From positions 1,116,001 to 1,180,000 of the forward strand of contig OY978097.1 in assembly GCA_963854735.1 (NCBI GenBank): 64,000 nt of DNA, read 5' to 3'. The stretch comes from Marvania coccoides (lineage: Eukaryota > Chlorophyta > Trebouxiophyceae > Chlorellales > Chlorellaceae). Numbering within the stretch: position 1 is the first letter of the stretch; each line of letters opens with the position of its first letter. The translations under genes and the position numbers were made by a program. Under the pieces are notes generated by a model. The model ran no database searches, was not told the DNA's origin, and was given only the letters and a program-made list of their open reading frames with translations. This document shows, in pieces, positions 53,605 through 64,000 of the stretch.

Positions 53605-56600
53605 CTACGAGTGTAACAGGTCGCTGGGCAGCAGGCCCAGCAGCTTCTCCATGCTGGCGCTGTCAACGCCGACGTCTTGGGCCGGCGGTGCTGAGCCGTG
53701 GCGCCCTGGCGGCCCATTGTTAGTGTTCATCATCCGCCAATCGGCGGCGCCAAACAGTCCACCGCCCGCGTCGCCGCTGCCGCCGTCCTGCAGCGACCGC
53801 ATCGAGTCCAAGCTTCCATGGAAGGGCCGGGCAAACGCGTTGGGCTGCTGTTGCTGCTGCTGGTGCTGTTGGTGGTGCTGCTGCTGGCTGGAGGGGCGGA
53901 AGCCTCCAGGAGGGCCAGGCTTGGCGTTGGGGGACAGCGAGTTGAGGTGGGGAGGGCCTCCTTGAGGCGGGTTGCGTCCCAACAGAGCGTTGGCCCGTCG
54001 CAGCCCTGTCTCGTGCATTGCCGCCACAGCCTCCACATCTGCGGGGGCGGCAGCTTCCAACCCTGCGCCGGTGGTCAGCATCGCCAGGCGCTGTCGTTCC
54101 GCGCCCAGGTGCTGCTCCAACGCGTGCTGAGCGCCCAGCGCAGCGCGAAGTCGGGTCTCGCGATCGGCAGTCGCGGCGCGAGCTGCCGCCAGCTCCTGCT
54201 CGCGCTGCACCACCGCCAGTTCAGCCGCTTCAGCGCGGCGGCGTGTCTCCACGGCCGCCTTTTCTGCCCGAGCCACGGCCATGCCAGCGTCTCCTTTTGC
54301 GCGAGCTGCTTCGCCCTCTGCCCGCTCCACTGCCTCCTCCAGCTCCCGCAGCCGCTCCGCCAGCCCCGAGCGGTCCTTTTGCGCGCGCTTCTGCTCGTCG
54401 CGCCTCGTCGCCTTCAGCCGCGCCAGCTGCGCCTCAGCTTCAGTCGCCCGCTGCGACGCCTCGCGGCCCTCCCTGGCACGGGCAGACCGCTCCTCGTCGC
54501 GCTCGCTGCGCACCCACTCTATCTGCTGCTCAGCAGCCCGCAGCTGCGCCTGCAGCTCCTTCCTGTCAGACGCCAGCCCCGCCAACTCTGCTCGTTGCTC
54601 GGCCATGCGTCGAGCCATCTGCGTCTCCAAGTCAGACAGCTGATCCTGGGCGCGGCGCTCCGCGGTCTCCGCCTTGGCGATGGCCGCGCGCGCGCCTGCC
54701 AGGTCCTGCACGTGCTTGGCGGCAGCAGCAGCGGAGTCGTGCTGGGCGATTGACGCAACAGCTTGCGCCGCCGCCGCCATCTCGAGCACCACGCTCAGCA
54801 CCAGGCTGCTGCCCCCGGGTGACAGCGACGCCAGGGTGGCCAGCAGGGAGGATGCCAGCGCAGGGGCGGGGGGAGGACCATTGACCGAGGGTGTGGCCCT
54901 GCTGGCAACTGTAGCAGGGTCTGCAGCGGGCACAGGGGCATCCCTGCCAGACAGCGCGATCTCCGCCAGGCTGCGCAGCACGCGGCGCTGGGAGGCAGCG
55001 TCTGCAAAGCACTTGAAAGCAGCGGTGTAGGTGGCCGCCGCCAGCTGCTTGCTGTTGCGCCCCTTCGTGCGCAGCAGCGACTCCGCCGCGCCCAGCAGGC
55101 CGCCCAGCTCGTCGGCAGACGCGGGGGCGGGCAGGTGGGGCAGTCCAGCGGGCGCTGCATTCTCCGGGAACCACAGGCACAGCTGCTTTGCTATCGCAGT
55201 GGACATTGGGCCGTCTCCAGGGTCGTTGGCCAGCGGGTGGGCCCTCACGAACGCGCGTTGAGACACAGACGCCAAAGGGGGGCCGTGGGTGACCTTTCTG
55301 GGCGCAGCCTCATCCTCGTTCGAGCTTTCAGCGGATGAAGAATCTCCATCGCTGGCAGCTCCGTTGCCGTCGCCCTCAGGAGGCTGCTGCTGCTGCTGCG
55401 CTGACGCCTGCGCCGCCTGTTGCCGCTGCTGCGGTTGCTCCTCCAGGGCTTGAGCAGCAACTCTGCGCTCTTCCAGGCACCCCACAAGGGCTGTCTCGTC
55501 CAGCCGCCCCAGCTTTCCGCACTCCTCAATCGCCGTCAGTGCCTCGCTTCTGAGGCTGGGGAGCACGAGGCAGTCCAGCAAGACGTGGGTGTCAGCGCGG
55601 GACATGCCGCCAGGCGCGGGGGTGCAGGCATCTGCGTCCTCTGGAGGCGTTGCCGCCTTGCAGGCTCGAGACTCCTCCCTGATGGCTGCCAACGCTGCAG
55701 ACGCCACCGCAGAGTGCTGAACCACGGCCAGACGCAGCGCTTCGGTGGCTCCACTGGGAGGAGCTGCAGCTGCTGCGCCCTCCTCGCTGCTTGCGGCGCC
55801 CTTGATGCGCTGCCTCACAGCGGCGACAGCAGACTTGCAGGAAGACGCGTTGCCGCTGGCCAGCTTGAGCACGAGACCGATCGCGGGGGGGAGCTCGCTG
55901 TCGGACAGGCTGGGAAGGGCCTGCAGTTGTAAAGAAAGGTTTCGCATTAGAAACGAAAAGTAATTTATGCAGATTTTTTTTTAATTGTTTGTTGATGTAG
56001 CTCACCTCCAGAGCGGCTTGCAGCACCTTCTGCGCGACTCCAGGGTCGATTTGCAGCGCCCCCAAGGCGGCCAGCACCGGCAGCCTGAGAGCAGCCTCAG
56101 CCTCTTGGCCCTCCTTGGAAGCTTCGGCGAGGCGCCCCAGCAGCGCTCCAGCTGCCGCGGTGTGCTCCTGCGGGCCCACCAGCTGCGGCACTAGCGCCAC
56201 GATGTCGGGCTGCAGCGCACGAGGCGCGTCAGCCAGCAGCATTGACACTTTGTGCAGCGGGCTCAGCGGGGTGGAGGGAGAAGAGGAGGGGCCAGCCGCA
56301 GAAGAGGCAGCGGCAGCAGAGGGAGGCAGCAGCTTGGAATCTGCACAGTAGCAAAAATTGGGGAAAACCAATTAATATTAATATTGTCATTTTGTTCACG
56401 TTCTCAAAGTAAATAAAGACTTAAAAACAAGCAAAAAAAATATTTGTCTACTCACCAATGCTGCGCATCCAGCCCAGAATGAGGCTCAAAGTCTGCTCCA
56501 CGTCGTCAGGCGGGGTGTTGGCCAGCGACCCGCTGATGCGCGCGCTGCGACCGCTGTCGGCGGCGGCAGCCTTGGCAGGCGGGGACGTGGGCGGGGAGCC

Positions 56601-59600
56601 AGCAGCGTCCACTGCAGGCTGTGCCTCGTTCTCGCCGCCTTCTACAGCAGCGGCTGAGGGCGAGGGCGGGCTGCTTCCCATGAGGTGCCTGTGCATTTTG
56701 GCGGTGAGCGTGTGGTCCAACATGACGTCAACCAGCATGTTGAACAGCGGCTGCCGCATGGCTGCGATGCCCGCCAAGATGCTGATCACCGCAGGAGCCA
56801 CCCCGTAGATGGCTCCCGAGGTGGTGGGGGCGGTGGACAGGCAGGGCAGCAGCAGGCGCTGCACGCGCGGTAGCGAGCTCATGTACATTCGCAGCGAGGC
56901 CACAAACATGGGGATGGCGCCAGGCTGGCTGTGCAGCATGTCGTCCAGGGTGCTCTGCACCGCAGCCACGTCTCCCACCATGGGAGGGTGGTTGTCAATG
57001 CCCAGCAGTTCCAGCCCAGCTGCGGACAGCCACCGCCCCAACGCATCCTCGACTTCGGCATCGCCGCGAGGGTCGTCGTCTTCCTCGTCATCCTCGTCGT
57101 CTTCCTCGCTGCCAGCGCTGCTCCCGCTGTCCTCGTCTTCCTCCCCTTCGCTGGTGTCATCGTCATCAGGAGAGTTGCGACCAGCGGCAGCTCCAGCCGC
57201 GGTCTCGCCCATGCCGCCGTCGGCAATGCGCTGTCCCGCCGCTGTAGGCGTCATGGGCGCTGCAGCAGGGGGCGTGGGTCCCGCGTCCGCGTCCTGCGTC
57301 CAGGGCCGGCAGTCCAAAATTTCCACCGCCACTGCCAGCACATCTCGCACCACCAGCCCAGCCTGATCGCCGCCGCTGATGGCTGCGCCCACGCGCGGGA
57401 ACTGCAGCACGCTGTTATTCCAGGAGCGCGTGTACACGCTGCCTTCCCGCCACTGCGTTTTCTCGGGGTGGCGCTGGTTGAGAATGGCGGCACGGTACCG
57501 CACCCAGTAGCTCACGGGCTTGTCAGCAGGGGGCGCCGCCGCGGTGGAGGCGTCTCCCGCAATGCCCCCTCCGCCAGGGGTGCCGCTGGAGGGCGCCAGC
57601 GGGGGCGTCACAGCGGTGTCGCTCTCCAGGTAGACGCACAGTGAGTCGAAAGACTCGTACAGACCCACCCGCACGTCGCACGGCCCCGCAGAGAAGAAGC
57701 GACTGAAGATTTTGCGCGTCTCCACGACGTCCTTGAACGCCAGAAAGTTTTCGATGCGCCACGTGAAGGAGGTCTTGGAGGGCGGCTCTGGGGCAGCCGC
57801 GGAGGTCGCGGCAGGCGGCGTTGCAGCGGGCGAAGCAGCGATGGCTGTGGTGGAGGAGGAAGGGGGCGACGGGGGTGTTGGCAGCACAAGCGGCGCTACT
57901 GTGATGGGAGTGGCGGCGGCAGCAGCGGCGGCGGGTGCCGCTGCACCAACAGGAGCAGCATGCGGCAGCGCCAGCGGCAGCGGAATTTTCTTCGCCTCGC
58001 TGCTCTCCTTCAGCACCAGCACCTCTGCGGAGAATACAACGGCGTCGTTTACCAGGAATCCCGCGTCCGCATCGAACAGCGTGGTGAGGGACACAAATTC
58101 CCGCCACCCCCAGTCTTTCGCGCTCTTTGAGTACCGGTTCTGGCTCTCTTTAGACACCGAACGGTCCGCCTCGCCGCGCTGGTTGACCACCGAAAGCCGG
58201 TGGCTCACAAAGCAGGTCCAGTCGGGGGAGGGGGGCGAGGGATCGGTGACCTCGAGGAACACCGACAGAAACGTCGGCGGCTGGCTCTGGCCGCGCGGGT
58301 AAACGATCAGGCGGCAGTCGCGCCCGCCCACCGTAAACCTGCGCGACTTGATGCACAGTCCCGTGATCTTGCGCTTCTTCAGCAGGTCTTTCAGCCGCGT
58401 GAAGTTCTCCAGCCGCCACTGGAAACGCCCCGCCCACTCGCTCTCCCGGGAGGCCGCCTTGCGCTTGTCCCGGCCGCGCACCAGGCTGGACCCCCCCACC
58501 AGCGCCCCGCGCGGCTCCAAGTGCCGCACCAGCGACGTGGACTCGCGAATGACGTGGAACGAGGTGGAAAACACGGCGGTATCGCCCTCAAGATACCCTG
58601 CCGGCTGCGCCAGGAACTCCTCCATCTTCATAAAGTCATTCCACCCCAGGGAGGTATTGTCCCCCGACCGTCCGTCGCACGCAAACCGCCCGTAGGAGTC
58701 GCGGTGGATGGTTTTTCCGCCCTCTGCCTGCTGCGGCTGCACCGCCAACCGGAAGAGGCACCAGCAGGTGCGGTCCGGCGACCCCGTGCGCTCCGTGTCT
58801 TTTGACTCCAGGCACAGCGACAGGTAGTCCACGCCGCCCACAGTGGACTGATAGACTGACATTCGCAGGGCACACTCGCCGGCGGGGAACGCTGGCGACA
58901 TGATCTTCTGGGTGCGCAACAGCGGCTGGAACACTGAGAAGTTCTGGACCCGCCACACAAACTTGCCGCTGTATACGTCGCTGCAGGAGAGGGAGGTGGA
59001 GCCCCCCAGGTCACTCTCGCGAGTGAAGCTCACGCTCTCGTCCAAAATTGTGATGTCGGTCGACACCTGAATCGTGCCGCCCGGCCCCAGGAACCCCTGC
59101 TTGGCGTCCAGCAGCGTGCTGAGCGCGGCGAAGTCGCACCACCCGTGGCTGCGCTTCTTGGCGGAGAAACGGTGCCAGCTGTCGCGGCGCACGCTCTTCG
59201 TGTCGTCCGCGAGGTTGCGCACCGCCAGCTGGTAGCTCGCGAAGCAGTCCCACTTGCTGCTGCTGCTGCCAGGGTCGCTGATCTGCAGGTAGAGGCTCAT
59301 GTAGCCGGGCAGGGCCTGGGCGTCGCCTGTGAGCACAGGGGGCAAAATTTGGGCAGAGAGTGAGGAGAGAGGGTTAGGGAGGGCAGCAGAGTGACGCCCA
59401 AATTATGAAAGCGCTATTTGGGGGGCAAGGTGTGATAAAATAGGGTGCCGGAGCATGTCAAATGCATGTTCACGACAACTGCCCAGAAAAAAGAGGTCTG
59501 CGGGCAGCGCTGCTTACCTGACGGGTACACCAGAAGACGACAGTCGTAGCCGCCCACCTCAAAGTACTTGGAATAGAGAACTTTCTGCTTCTGGCTAAAG

Positions 59601-59743
59601 CCTGCGATGTTCCATTTGCAGGTCACAGAGTGGCTGCCGCCATTCTCTCCATGCCGCTGGATGATAAGGTCATCCGCGACTCCGTTCCCAGGGGCTTCGC
59701 CCCTGCTGGAGGCTTGCGCCACAGCCATGTTCTCAGAGGACAT
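53605..59743 (-). CDS. Giant four-MATH-domain protein with coiled coil and Gln-rich tail
   Basis: Four exons (59743-59518, 59326-56456, 56340-56006, 55920-53605) give 1,915 residues. Four MATH/TRAF domains occupy about residues 30-720, each opening with a W-x-I/V/L-x-x-F strand (CKWNIAGFSQ, FVWRVQNFS, FQWRLENFT, FTWRIENFL). Next come an acidic, disordered stretch (EDEDSGSSAGSEEDDEDDEE) and helical repeats. A coiled coil of about 250 residues (about 1540-1790) rich in Ala, Glu and Arg follows, then a Gln/His-rich run. Land plants have a similar large TRAF-like protein with several MATH domains and a coiled coil, so this is probably its algal counterpart. MATH domains bind partners, often for ubiquitin ligases or deubiquitinases; no catalytic domain is present. 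An in-frame ATG at 59788 is an alternative start. Confidence 0.88.
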
Positions 59744-60633
59744 TGCAAAAAAATTGGTGTTCAGTGCATGTTCAAGAGAGCTAAACACTCGCTAAACTAT
59801 TATTTCTAATATATATATATATATATATATATCAATCGCGTGATTACGAAAAGCTGTCGCAATTAAAAACCTCGTAGTTTCCGGCTGGCTGTGTTTTCCC
59901 AGCATGATGGGGTGGAGGCCGGGATGAATTTGAAAATCTTGAATTGAAGGGGCGGAGAAAGGCTGCGTGTGTGCGGTAGACTCGCAGCCCTACCAAGATG
60001 CTTTTTTATTCAGAAAATTCTCCTGCATGGACTTCATGTTGATACTTTACGCCGGGCTGCCCACCGGCGTGCCTGTCTTCCACTTCCACTCAGTAGGCTT
60101 TTCTGCGGCTGGAGCCCAGCCAGGTAAATTTATACAATATTTAATACAATGGGCTGCGGGATTTGCTTAGACATAGATAGGAGATACGTGCTTTGCTGAT
60201 TTTGACTTGCTAAACGGCATTGCCTACATTTCATAGAGAAAGAATGATCTATGAAATGGCATCGATTAAGAATGTTAAGTCATATTTTGTAATTTTTAAT
60301 TTAGCAACCAAGGATATTTTTGCACCCATGTGTTGGTATTGCAAAGAAACAAGCAGCGTTTTCTGCCAACGCTGCTGGCATGTCATAGGCGCACAAGCCA
60401 GTGCATGCACACGGCATTCGGAGATCTATATATTTACGTCACCAAACAATGCATACCATCTCAAGTTCATTTGAAACCATTAATAAAATATAATAAATAA
60501 TATTTCAACTTTTTTTCATATGCCCGCCAAGCACCTATATTTCAACTTTTGCACTTTCCTCTTTCTCTGCATAACTGTTGCTTTCTTTCCCATACGTTAC
60601 ATGCGATTGGACAATATTAACGATTTTCGTCTT
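59744..60633. other. Spacer between the MATH gene and the LRR-hydrolase gene
   Basis: AT-rich, with no convincing exon. It contains the MATH gene promoter (neighbours are both on the - strand) and an AT dinucleotide tract. Confidence 0.5.
59809..59832. repeat. (AT)12 microsatellite
   Basis: Twelve uninterrupted AT units just upstream of the MATH gene. Confidence 0.95.
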
Positions 60634-62444
60634 CTAGTACAAATTTGCTATCCTGACGTTGTTGGCAGAGATCCCCATCTCGTTCAATATCGCCTGCTGC
60701 AGCGTTGGCACCAGTCTCTTTGTGCGGTCAAGAACGATGGCCAGACGGTGCGAAGGCACGCTGTAGATCTGCACGTGAACGTCGTCCTTCGGCAGCAGGT
60801 TGGCTTGGTCTAGATCGTGCTTCCAGTCACCGACATGCACCGTCACTCTGCCAGGGCACGCTGCTGCGCCCTCCAAAACCCGCCGCCGCAGCGCCGCCCC
60901 CCACTCAGCCCCCTTTCCAGGTCGAATGGAGGAGCTGGCCAGGTCAACTTGGGGGCAGAAGGCATGCACCGACGTTGCCAGTCCTGCAAACATCAATGCT
61001 GCGGTGGCGCCCATGCTGTCGCCAATCATCACCACGTGGCGGTACCGGGAGGTCACTGTCGCCAGGCGGGAGGCGTACTGTTCGAATTCAGGGTCTTCCC
61101 CGCCGCCTTCGTACCTTTTGAAATAAAAGAAAAGAAAAATATATTAACAATCATGCAACAGTTGTACAGAAAAAACTAGTTTCCATGGCTGGCTCACCAT
61201 CTCCGGTAGGGGTCGACAACGTAGAGCACGTCGAAATCATCGTGAGCAGGCTCAGCGGCTGCGCCCCTCACTCGCTTCAGCGCCCCTCCCCAATTGGGCA
61301 CCCCAGGGGCCGAACCGAATGCCACCACAAGCACGCTGGCAGCGCCAATCTGTTTCCCAGCAGGGCCCCGCTCCAGCTTGAAGTACCCGGGACCCTCTCC
61401 TACGATTTCGCTCATTTTTAGGGCGGCACCGGCAGCAGCCACCAGCTCTGGGGAAACGTGGGCCAGCTGACGGGCGTCCAGGCCCAGCGTGGTCAATCGC
61501 CCCTCTGTTGCTGCTGCCCCGTGCAGCAGGGCCTCCACAGCCTGCGAGTCCAGCTGCGCGTTGCCCTCAGCCCACAGTCCCGTCAACGAAGGAGCCTCCA
61601 AGATGGCGGCAGACAGCGCACGCAGGCGATTGCCGTAGAGCGTGAGCGTGCGCAGCGCGGGCGCCGCGCCCAGAGCGCTGGGTACTTTTTCAAGAGCGCA
61701 GTCGGCTGCCGAAAAGTGTTGCAGGGCGGCAAGGCTGCCCAGCTCGGAGGGGAGGTGGGCCAGGCCGGGGTTGCCTTGCAGCCACAGCTCCCGCAAAGAA
61801 GAAAGGCCGGCAAGGGAAGAGGGCACGCTTTCCAGCTGGTTTCCATGCAGCGTCAAAATTTCCAGCGCTGTTAATCCTTCCAGCTCGTCGGGCAGCGACC
61901 GCAGGTTGTTGCCTGCAGCCACCAGCTCCTTCAGCTTCTTCATGCCCCCCATGCTGGGCGGCAGCGACGACAGCTCGTTTCCCGCCACCGACAGCTGCAC
62001 CAGGTTTGAAAGAGAGCCGATCGTGGCTGGGAGCTCTGTCAGGCGATTGCCGTGCGCCCACAGTCCCTCAAGCTGCTGCAGCTCCCCGAACGAGTCTGGG
62101 AGCTCGCGCAGGTGGTTGCCCGACAGCTGCAGCCGCTGCAGGCACTTGAGCTGCCCAATCTCAGGCGGCAGGCTCGCTATTTCATTGCCGGCCAGCGACA
62201 GCTCCTCCAGCTCCACTAGGTCGAAAACTTGAGGAGGGATCTCGCGCAAGCCGCACTCGGAGAGGTCCAGCCGCCCAGAGGACTCCGCCAGCATGAGTTT
62301 CACCCTGATAGTGGCGTCAGGGATTAAAGATTTTGCGTCGGCTGCAGCTGCAACTCGAAATAGAAGGCGATTCGAGCGTCTCCTGGGTGGTTGGCTAGAT
62401 GCGGGTAGAGGTGCCGCTCCACTGCCGACCTCTTGCATGCGCAT
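60634..62444 (-). CDS. Leucine-rich-repeat protein fused to an alpha/beta-hydrolase domain
   Basis: Two exons (62444-61198, 61114-60634) give 575 residues. Residues about 45-310 are some eleven LRRs of the plant Ras-group/SDS22-like type (LxxLxLxxNxLxxLPxxIG), cytosolic in character with no signal peptide. From about residue 355 to the end the protein changes to an alpha/beta-hydrolase-like fold: VLVVAFGSAPGVPNWGG, then VVMIGDSMGATAALMF with the nucleophile elbow G-D-S449-M-G, then CPQVDLASS and VHVGDWKHDLDQAN. The catalytic acid and histidine are not certain (candidates lie in SVPSHRLAIVL). The intron falls inside the hydrolase part, so the fusion is built into one transcript. Substrate unknown. 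Confidence 0.82.
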
Positions 62445-62460
62445 AGTCGAGCCCTCCTTT

Positions 62461-62805
62461 CTACTTGCGTGCTGCGCGCTTTGCTGCCTTGAACAGCGGT
62501 GCTTTCCACTTGCTGGTGGCGCTCTTCTCCCCTGGCTGCGGCTGCGGCAACGCCTCGATCTTGCTGCTCTTCTTCTGCTGATCACCCGAAGCGAAGCCCT
62601 CGTAGGCGGTGTGGATTACAGCAAGTGCAACGCTAGCTCCGAGAACGCTGGCGACAACCCCCCACCTGAGAAAAGAGTATCGGCGGGTTTGTCGATCTAC
62701 TGGCTTGTGTGAATCGCACAACGGGGTTCCGTCACTGTGGCTCACACTGCGGGTGAAGGTAAATACAAAACTTTCGAAAAAAATAAATCTACCACAATGC
62801 AGCAT
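62461..62805 (-). CDS. Small single-pass membrane protein, uncertain start
   Basis: An open frame of 114 codons from ATG 62805; it stays open to 62961. The C-terminal two thirds look coding: DRQTRRYSFLRWGVVASVL, a membrane segment (WGVVASVLGASVALAVIHTAY), then a Lys/Ala-rich tail (KAPLFKAAKRAARK). The first 35 codons are AT-rich and less convincing, and an unseen 5' exon may be the true start: a GT donor and a CAG acceptor occur nearby, but joining them hits a stop. The stop codon lies only 16 bases before the LRR-hydrolase ATG on the same strand. No family recognised. Confidence 0.55.
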   Translation of the reverse strand: MLHCGRFIFFESFVFTFTRSVSHSDGTPLCDSHKPVDRQTRRYSFLRWGVVASVLGASVALAVIHTAYEGFASGDQQKKSSKIEALPQPQPGEKSATSKWKAPLFKAAKRAARK

Positions 62806-63172
62806 TGATGTCACATCTTTTGACTCACATTCAATGGTGTTGATGGTGGACGGTTCAACAGACTTGCAATAAATAAGTGAATAAGCTGGGAGGGCGAGAA
62901 TGTGAAGATTGAAATGAAGGGAAAAAACTTTGGAGCCCTCTTTTCCGAGACTGTAATGCATGTGTGTATAATTTCAAAATTACAATATTCGTTGACCTTT
63001 CATCTACGCCTTGAGCCCGGTCGATAGCGCTTTTGCAAAATATTTTATATAAAATCTTACAAAATCTTTCACAAAGTCAAACTCAAGCTCGCATTTTGCT
63101 GATTAAACACGGAAAAGAAGCAAGACACTGCATTTCAAATACACTCTTTGACGCGCGAACGAAGGAAACGAC
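62806..63172. promoter_or_regulatory. Divergent spacer, small membrane protein / EMG1
   Basis: AT-rich, about 370 bp between opposed start codons. No specific element recognised. Confidence 0.35.
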
Positions 63173-63954
63173 ATGCCTGGAGGAATTGAGGCTCCCGACG
63201 TGCAGGTGGAGGCTGCCGTTCTGGAGTCCAAGCAGCGCTGCGTCTACTTTGTGCTGGAGGGCGCCAACCTGGAGGTGGCCAAAGTGGGAAAGAACTACGA
63301 GCTGTTGAACTGTGACGACCACAACAACTTTCTCAGAAAACACGGCAAGGACCCTGCCAACTACCGGCCAGACATCGCCCATCAGGTATCTTTTTAATTG
63401 GATTTTGTTGATATAAAGTAGTAGGTAGTAAATGTTTATGTATTTGAAAATAAGACAACGATTCTTTTCAATTTGCGCAGGCGCTGATGATGATCCTGGA
63501 CAGCCCTTTGAACAAGGCCGGCAAGGTGAAGGGCATCTACGTGCACACCGCCAAGAACGTGCTCATCCAGGTGAACCCCCAGGTGCGGCTGCCCCGCACG
63601 TTCCGCCGCTTCAGCGGCCTCATGGCGCAGCTCCTTCAGAAGCTCAGCATCCGCGCCACAAACGGCGCGGACAAGCTGCTCAAGGTGATCAAGGGGCCGG
63701 TGGCGCGACACCTGCCGGTGGGTGCGCATCGCATGGGGTTCTCGCGGTCGGCACCGCAGACTGTGCCCATGCATCGACACCCTGCCATCGACCGCACAGA
63801 CCCGCTGGTGTTTGTGCTGGGGGCTTTTGCGCACGGCAAGATTGATGACTCCCAAGTGGACGAGTTCATCAGCATATCGCAGTTTCCGCTGAGTGCTGCT
63901 TACGCGCTGAGCCGCATCACCAATGCGCTGGAGCAGAAATGGGACGTGGTGTGA
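63173..63954 (+). CDS. EMG1: EMG1/NEP1 rRNA pseudouridine N1-methyltransferase
   Basis: Two exons (63173-63385, 63481-63954) give 228 residues. EMG1 methylates a hypermodified pseudouridine of 18S rRNA and is needed for small-subunit assembly in the nucleolus. The SPOUT-fold landmarks are present: YELLNCDDHNNFLRKHGKDP, RPDIAHQALMMILDSPLNKAG, NPQVRLPRTFRRFSGLM, and the SAM-binding knot region PLVFVLGAFAHGKID with ISISQFPLSAAYALSRI. Length is normal. Confidence 0.97.
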
Positions 63955-64000
63955 CGCCCTCCATTGCACGAGTGCGAAAAAAAAGAAAATAATGCGATTT

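Noticed and set aside
62445..62585. Arg/Ser-rich 47-residue N-terminal extension of the LRR-hydrolase protein
   Set aside because: It overlaps the coding end of the upstream small membrane protein in another frame and looks like a shadow of its Lys/Ala codons.

Overview
This is a nuclear window from a eukaryote, most likely a green alga (Chlorophyta; Trebouxiophyceae is my guess, not something the sequence proves). Coding exons are GC-rich, while introns and spacers are AT-rich. Genes are compact, and I placed 51 coding introns by frame and splice site, most of them short. Gene content is green-plant-like: a plastid co-chaperonin with two GroES domains, an NAD(P)HX epimerase fused to pyridoxamine-phosphate oxidase, several proteins with transit-peptide-like N termini, and ordinary eukaryotic housekeeping genes. 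No rRNA, tRNA, CRISPR or prokaryotic operon was seen.

Layout. 1-7.6 kb: the C-terminal part of COX15, a gene-poor spacer, an unrecognised 890-residue membrane-anchored protein with an internal duplication, a decayed and partly inverted non-LTR reverse transcriptase fragment, and a class I fructose-bisphosphate aldolase. 7.83-15.89 kb: an apparently intact 8,061-bp DNA transposon of the Kyakuja-Dileera-Zisupton (KDZ) superfamily. It has 91-bp terminal inverted repeats with one mismatch, a 7-bp flanking duplication (CCCCCAA), a four-exon 903-residue transposase reading inward from the right end, and a seven-exon 586-residue protein of unknown function reading inward from the left end. This is the most notable object in the window.

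16-64 kb: dense host genes. They are XPF nuclease, COQ2, protein phosphatase 5, SERF, MAEA/GID9, a TM9SF nonaspanin, a VPS39/TGFBRAP1-family tether subunit, a plastid EF-hand protein, Rab7, a MYORG-like GH31 glycosidase, a putative plastid membrane protein, SPF27, a calcineurin-B-like protein, an Mpv17/PMP22 protein, a ubiquitin-like protein, a YebC/TACO1 protein, a TPR protein, a CRAL-TRIO protein, the NNRE-PNPOx fusion, CPN20, an ARF GTPase, an XRCC4 homologue, a 1,915-residue four-MATH coiled-coil protein, an LRR-alpha/beta-hydrolase fusion, a small membrane protein and EMG1.

Most of these host genes sit in head-to-head pairs sharing a spacer of about 220-370 bp, with tail-to-tail joins between pairs. 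Functionally they cover mitochondrial respiration and quinone synthesis (COX15, COQ2, TACO1), DNA repair (XPF, XRCC4), endomembrane traffic (Rab7, VPS39, ARF, TM9SF, CRAL-TRIO), RNA and ribosome biogenesis (SPF27, EMG1) and plastid metabolism and folding. There is no sign that they form one pathway. Exon boundaries were set by eye from splice consensus, frame continuity and family alignment, not from transcripts.
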